Assembly: GCA_934716785.1 (NCBI GenBank)
Contig: CAKUYM010000245.1
Span: 1 to 6,477 of the forward strand
Length of the DNA stretch: 6,477 bases
DNA from: an uncultured Bacteroides sp.
GTDB taxonomy: Bacteria > Bacteroidota > Bacteroidia > Bacteroidales > Bacteroidaceae
Direction: 5' to 3'
Positions 5,597 through 6,477 of the stretch are shown one piece after another; position 1 is the first letter of the stretch, and every line of letters starts with the position of its first letter. The position numbers and the translations under genes were made by a program. Below the pieces are notes generated by a model, which was not told the origin of the DNA, made no database searches, and saw only the letters and a list, made by a program, of their open reading frames with translations.

Positions 5597-6477
5597 TTAA
5601 TTGTTGTAATACTTTGCATACCACTCTGCAAAATGTCTTAATCCTTCACGCAGACTTGTATTCGGCTTGAAACCGAAGTCTTGCTCCAATGGGGTCGTAT
5701 CGGCATAGGTGACGGGCACGTCGCCCGCCTGCATGGGCACCAACTGCTTGTGCGATTCGAAGTCGTAGTCTTTCGGAAGCACTCCCGCACGAACAAGTTC
5801 CTCTTGCAGGATCTGCACGAAGTCGAGCAGGTTCTCGGGGCTGTTGTTACCTATATTATATACCTTATAGGGCGGGATGGGAAGGCCGTCCTCGCCATTC
5901 TGCTTCTCCGGAGCATGCTGCATGATGCGGACTACACCTTCTACTATGTCGTCTACAAAAGTAAAGTCACGCTTGCAGTTGCCATAGTTGAAGATTTTAA
6001 TGGTTTCTCCCTTTACTAATTTGTTGGTAAAACCAAAGTATGCCATGTCGGGACGACCTGCAGGACCGTAGACTGTAAAGAAACGAAGCCCAGTGCTCGG
6101 GATGTTGTAGAGCTTGCTATAGGCATGCGCCATCAGCTCGTTGCTCTTCTTCGTAGCTGCATAAAGAGACACAGGGTTGTCTACTTTGTCGTCGGTTGAA
6201 TACGGAACTTTCTTGTTGCTGCCATAAACAGATGAAGAGGAAGCATATACAAGATGCTCTACCTCATGGTGACGGCATGCTTCAAGGATGTTGTAGAAAC
6301 CGATAAGGTTGCTCTGGATATAAGCATCAGGATTGGTGATGCTATAGCGAACACCTGCTTGGGCTGCAAGATTAACGACGACATTGGGATTGTATTCGTC
6401 AAAGACTTTATCAACCAGTGCTTTATCAGCGATATCTCCTTGAACAAAGATCCATTTCTGATTGCGCCCCTCTCCCT
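5597..6477 (-). CDS. UDP-glucuronate 4-epimerase-like NAD-dependent SDR (5' end outside window)
   Basis: Extended short-chain dehydrogenase of the GalE/CapI/LpsL type. The family interconverts UDP-glucuronate and UDP-galacturonate through a bound-NAD 4-keto intermediate, feeding capsule, exopolysaccharide or LPS synthesis in the cytosol. The frame is open to the window edge at 6477, giving about 292 visible residues. It shows NLAAQAGVRYS, then VYASSSSVYG (active-site Ser/Thr region), SLYAATKKSNEL (catalytic YxxxK, Tyr codon 6161-6163), LRFFTVYGPAGRPDMA (substrate loop typical of UDP-GlcA epimerases) and RDFTFVDDIV. The C-terminus is the usual W(Y)AKYYN. The N-terminal GxxGxxG Rossmann motif, roughly 70 residues, lies beyond the window. 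A GTG at 6172 sits in the middle of a conserved segment and is not the start. GC content is higher than in the RT genes. Substrate specificity (GlcA or GlcNAc/Glc) is inferred, not proven. Confidence 0.93.
   Translation of the reverse strand, partial: GEGRNQKWIFVQGDIADKALVDKVFDEYNPNVVVNLAAQAGVRYSITNPDAYIQSNLIGFYNILEACRHHEVEHLVYASSSSVYGSNKKVPYSTDDKVDNPVSLYAATKKSNELMAHAYSKLYNIPSTGLRFFTVYGPAGRPDMAYFGFTNKLVKGETIKIFNYGNCKRDFTFVDDIVEGVVRIMQHAPEKQNGEDGLPIPPYKVYNIGNNSPENLLDFVQILQEELVRAGVLPKDYDFESHKQLVPMQAGDVPVTYADTTPLEQDFGFKPNTSLREGLRHFAEWYAKYYNN

Noticed and set aside
5681..6019. 112-codon plus-strand reading frame
   Set aside because: It is antisense to the well-conserved epimerase and has no family resemblance.
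1..6477. CRISPR arrays, tRNA or rRNA genes
   Set aside because: No regularly spaced repeats, cloverleaf-like sequences or rRNA-conserved segments were seen on either strand.

Overview
The window looks like an accessory island in a Bacteroidota chromosome, most likely the Prevotella/Bacteroides group. This rests on the sugar-nucleotide epimerase sequence, the IS66-type remnants with the small MESKEYF-type first gene usual in that phylum, AT-rich leaders with little Shine-Dalgarno signal, and one possible TTG/TAnnTTTG-like promoter. Every gene I can support lies on the minus strand, so the description runs from high to low coordinates.

Right flank (6477 to 5023): the 3' part of a UDP-glucuronate 4-epimerase-like SDR gene, cut by the window edge, is followed after 25 bp by a 182-codon gene of unknown function. 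The epimerase suggests a capsule, exopolysaccharide or LPS locus. Its GC content is clearly higher than that of the genes that follow.

Core (about 4877 to 985): two different reverse transcriptase (RT) genes overlap by 32 bp. The first product (495 aa) has a coiled-coil N-terminus, then RT motifs with Asp169 and YVDD at 262-265. The second (754 aa) starts with a PYELP element, has Asp218 and YVDD at 315-318, and carries a roughly 400-residue C-terminal extension. Two co-transcribed, dissimilar Unknown-Group RTs of these sizes match the defence-associated RT type 3 (DRT3) architecture: Drt3a of the UG3 class and Drt3b of the UG8 class. Immediately downstream, about 170 bp has no convincing protein but can fold strongly on the same strand. 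It contains CACACACA in the loop of a stem of about 9 bp. My recollection is that DRT3 includes a noncoding RNA with an ACACAC template from which Drt3a makes poly(GT), while Drt3b makes the complementary poly(AC) strand without a nucleic-acid template. If that applies here, the window holds a complete Bacteroidota DRT3 anti-phage system, drt3a-drt3b-ncRNA.

Left flank (about 976 to 1): a decayed patchwork. It contains an IS66-type small first gene with an in-frame TAG, an unrecognised Ala/Glu/Lys-rich coiled-coil fragment also broken by a TAG, and a fragment of an IS66 TnpC transposase that stops where the conserved DNN...ER catalytic region should begin. A possible promoter then points out of the window. 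The AT-rich RT cassette between a GC-richer polysaccharide locus and transposon debris suggests acquisition by horizontal transfer.
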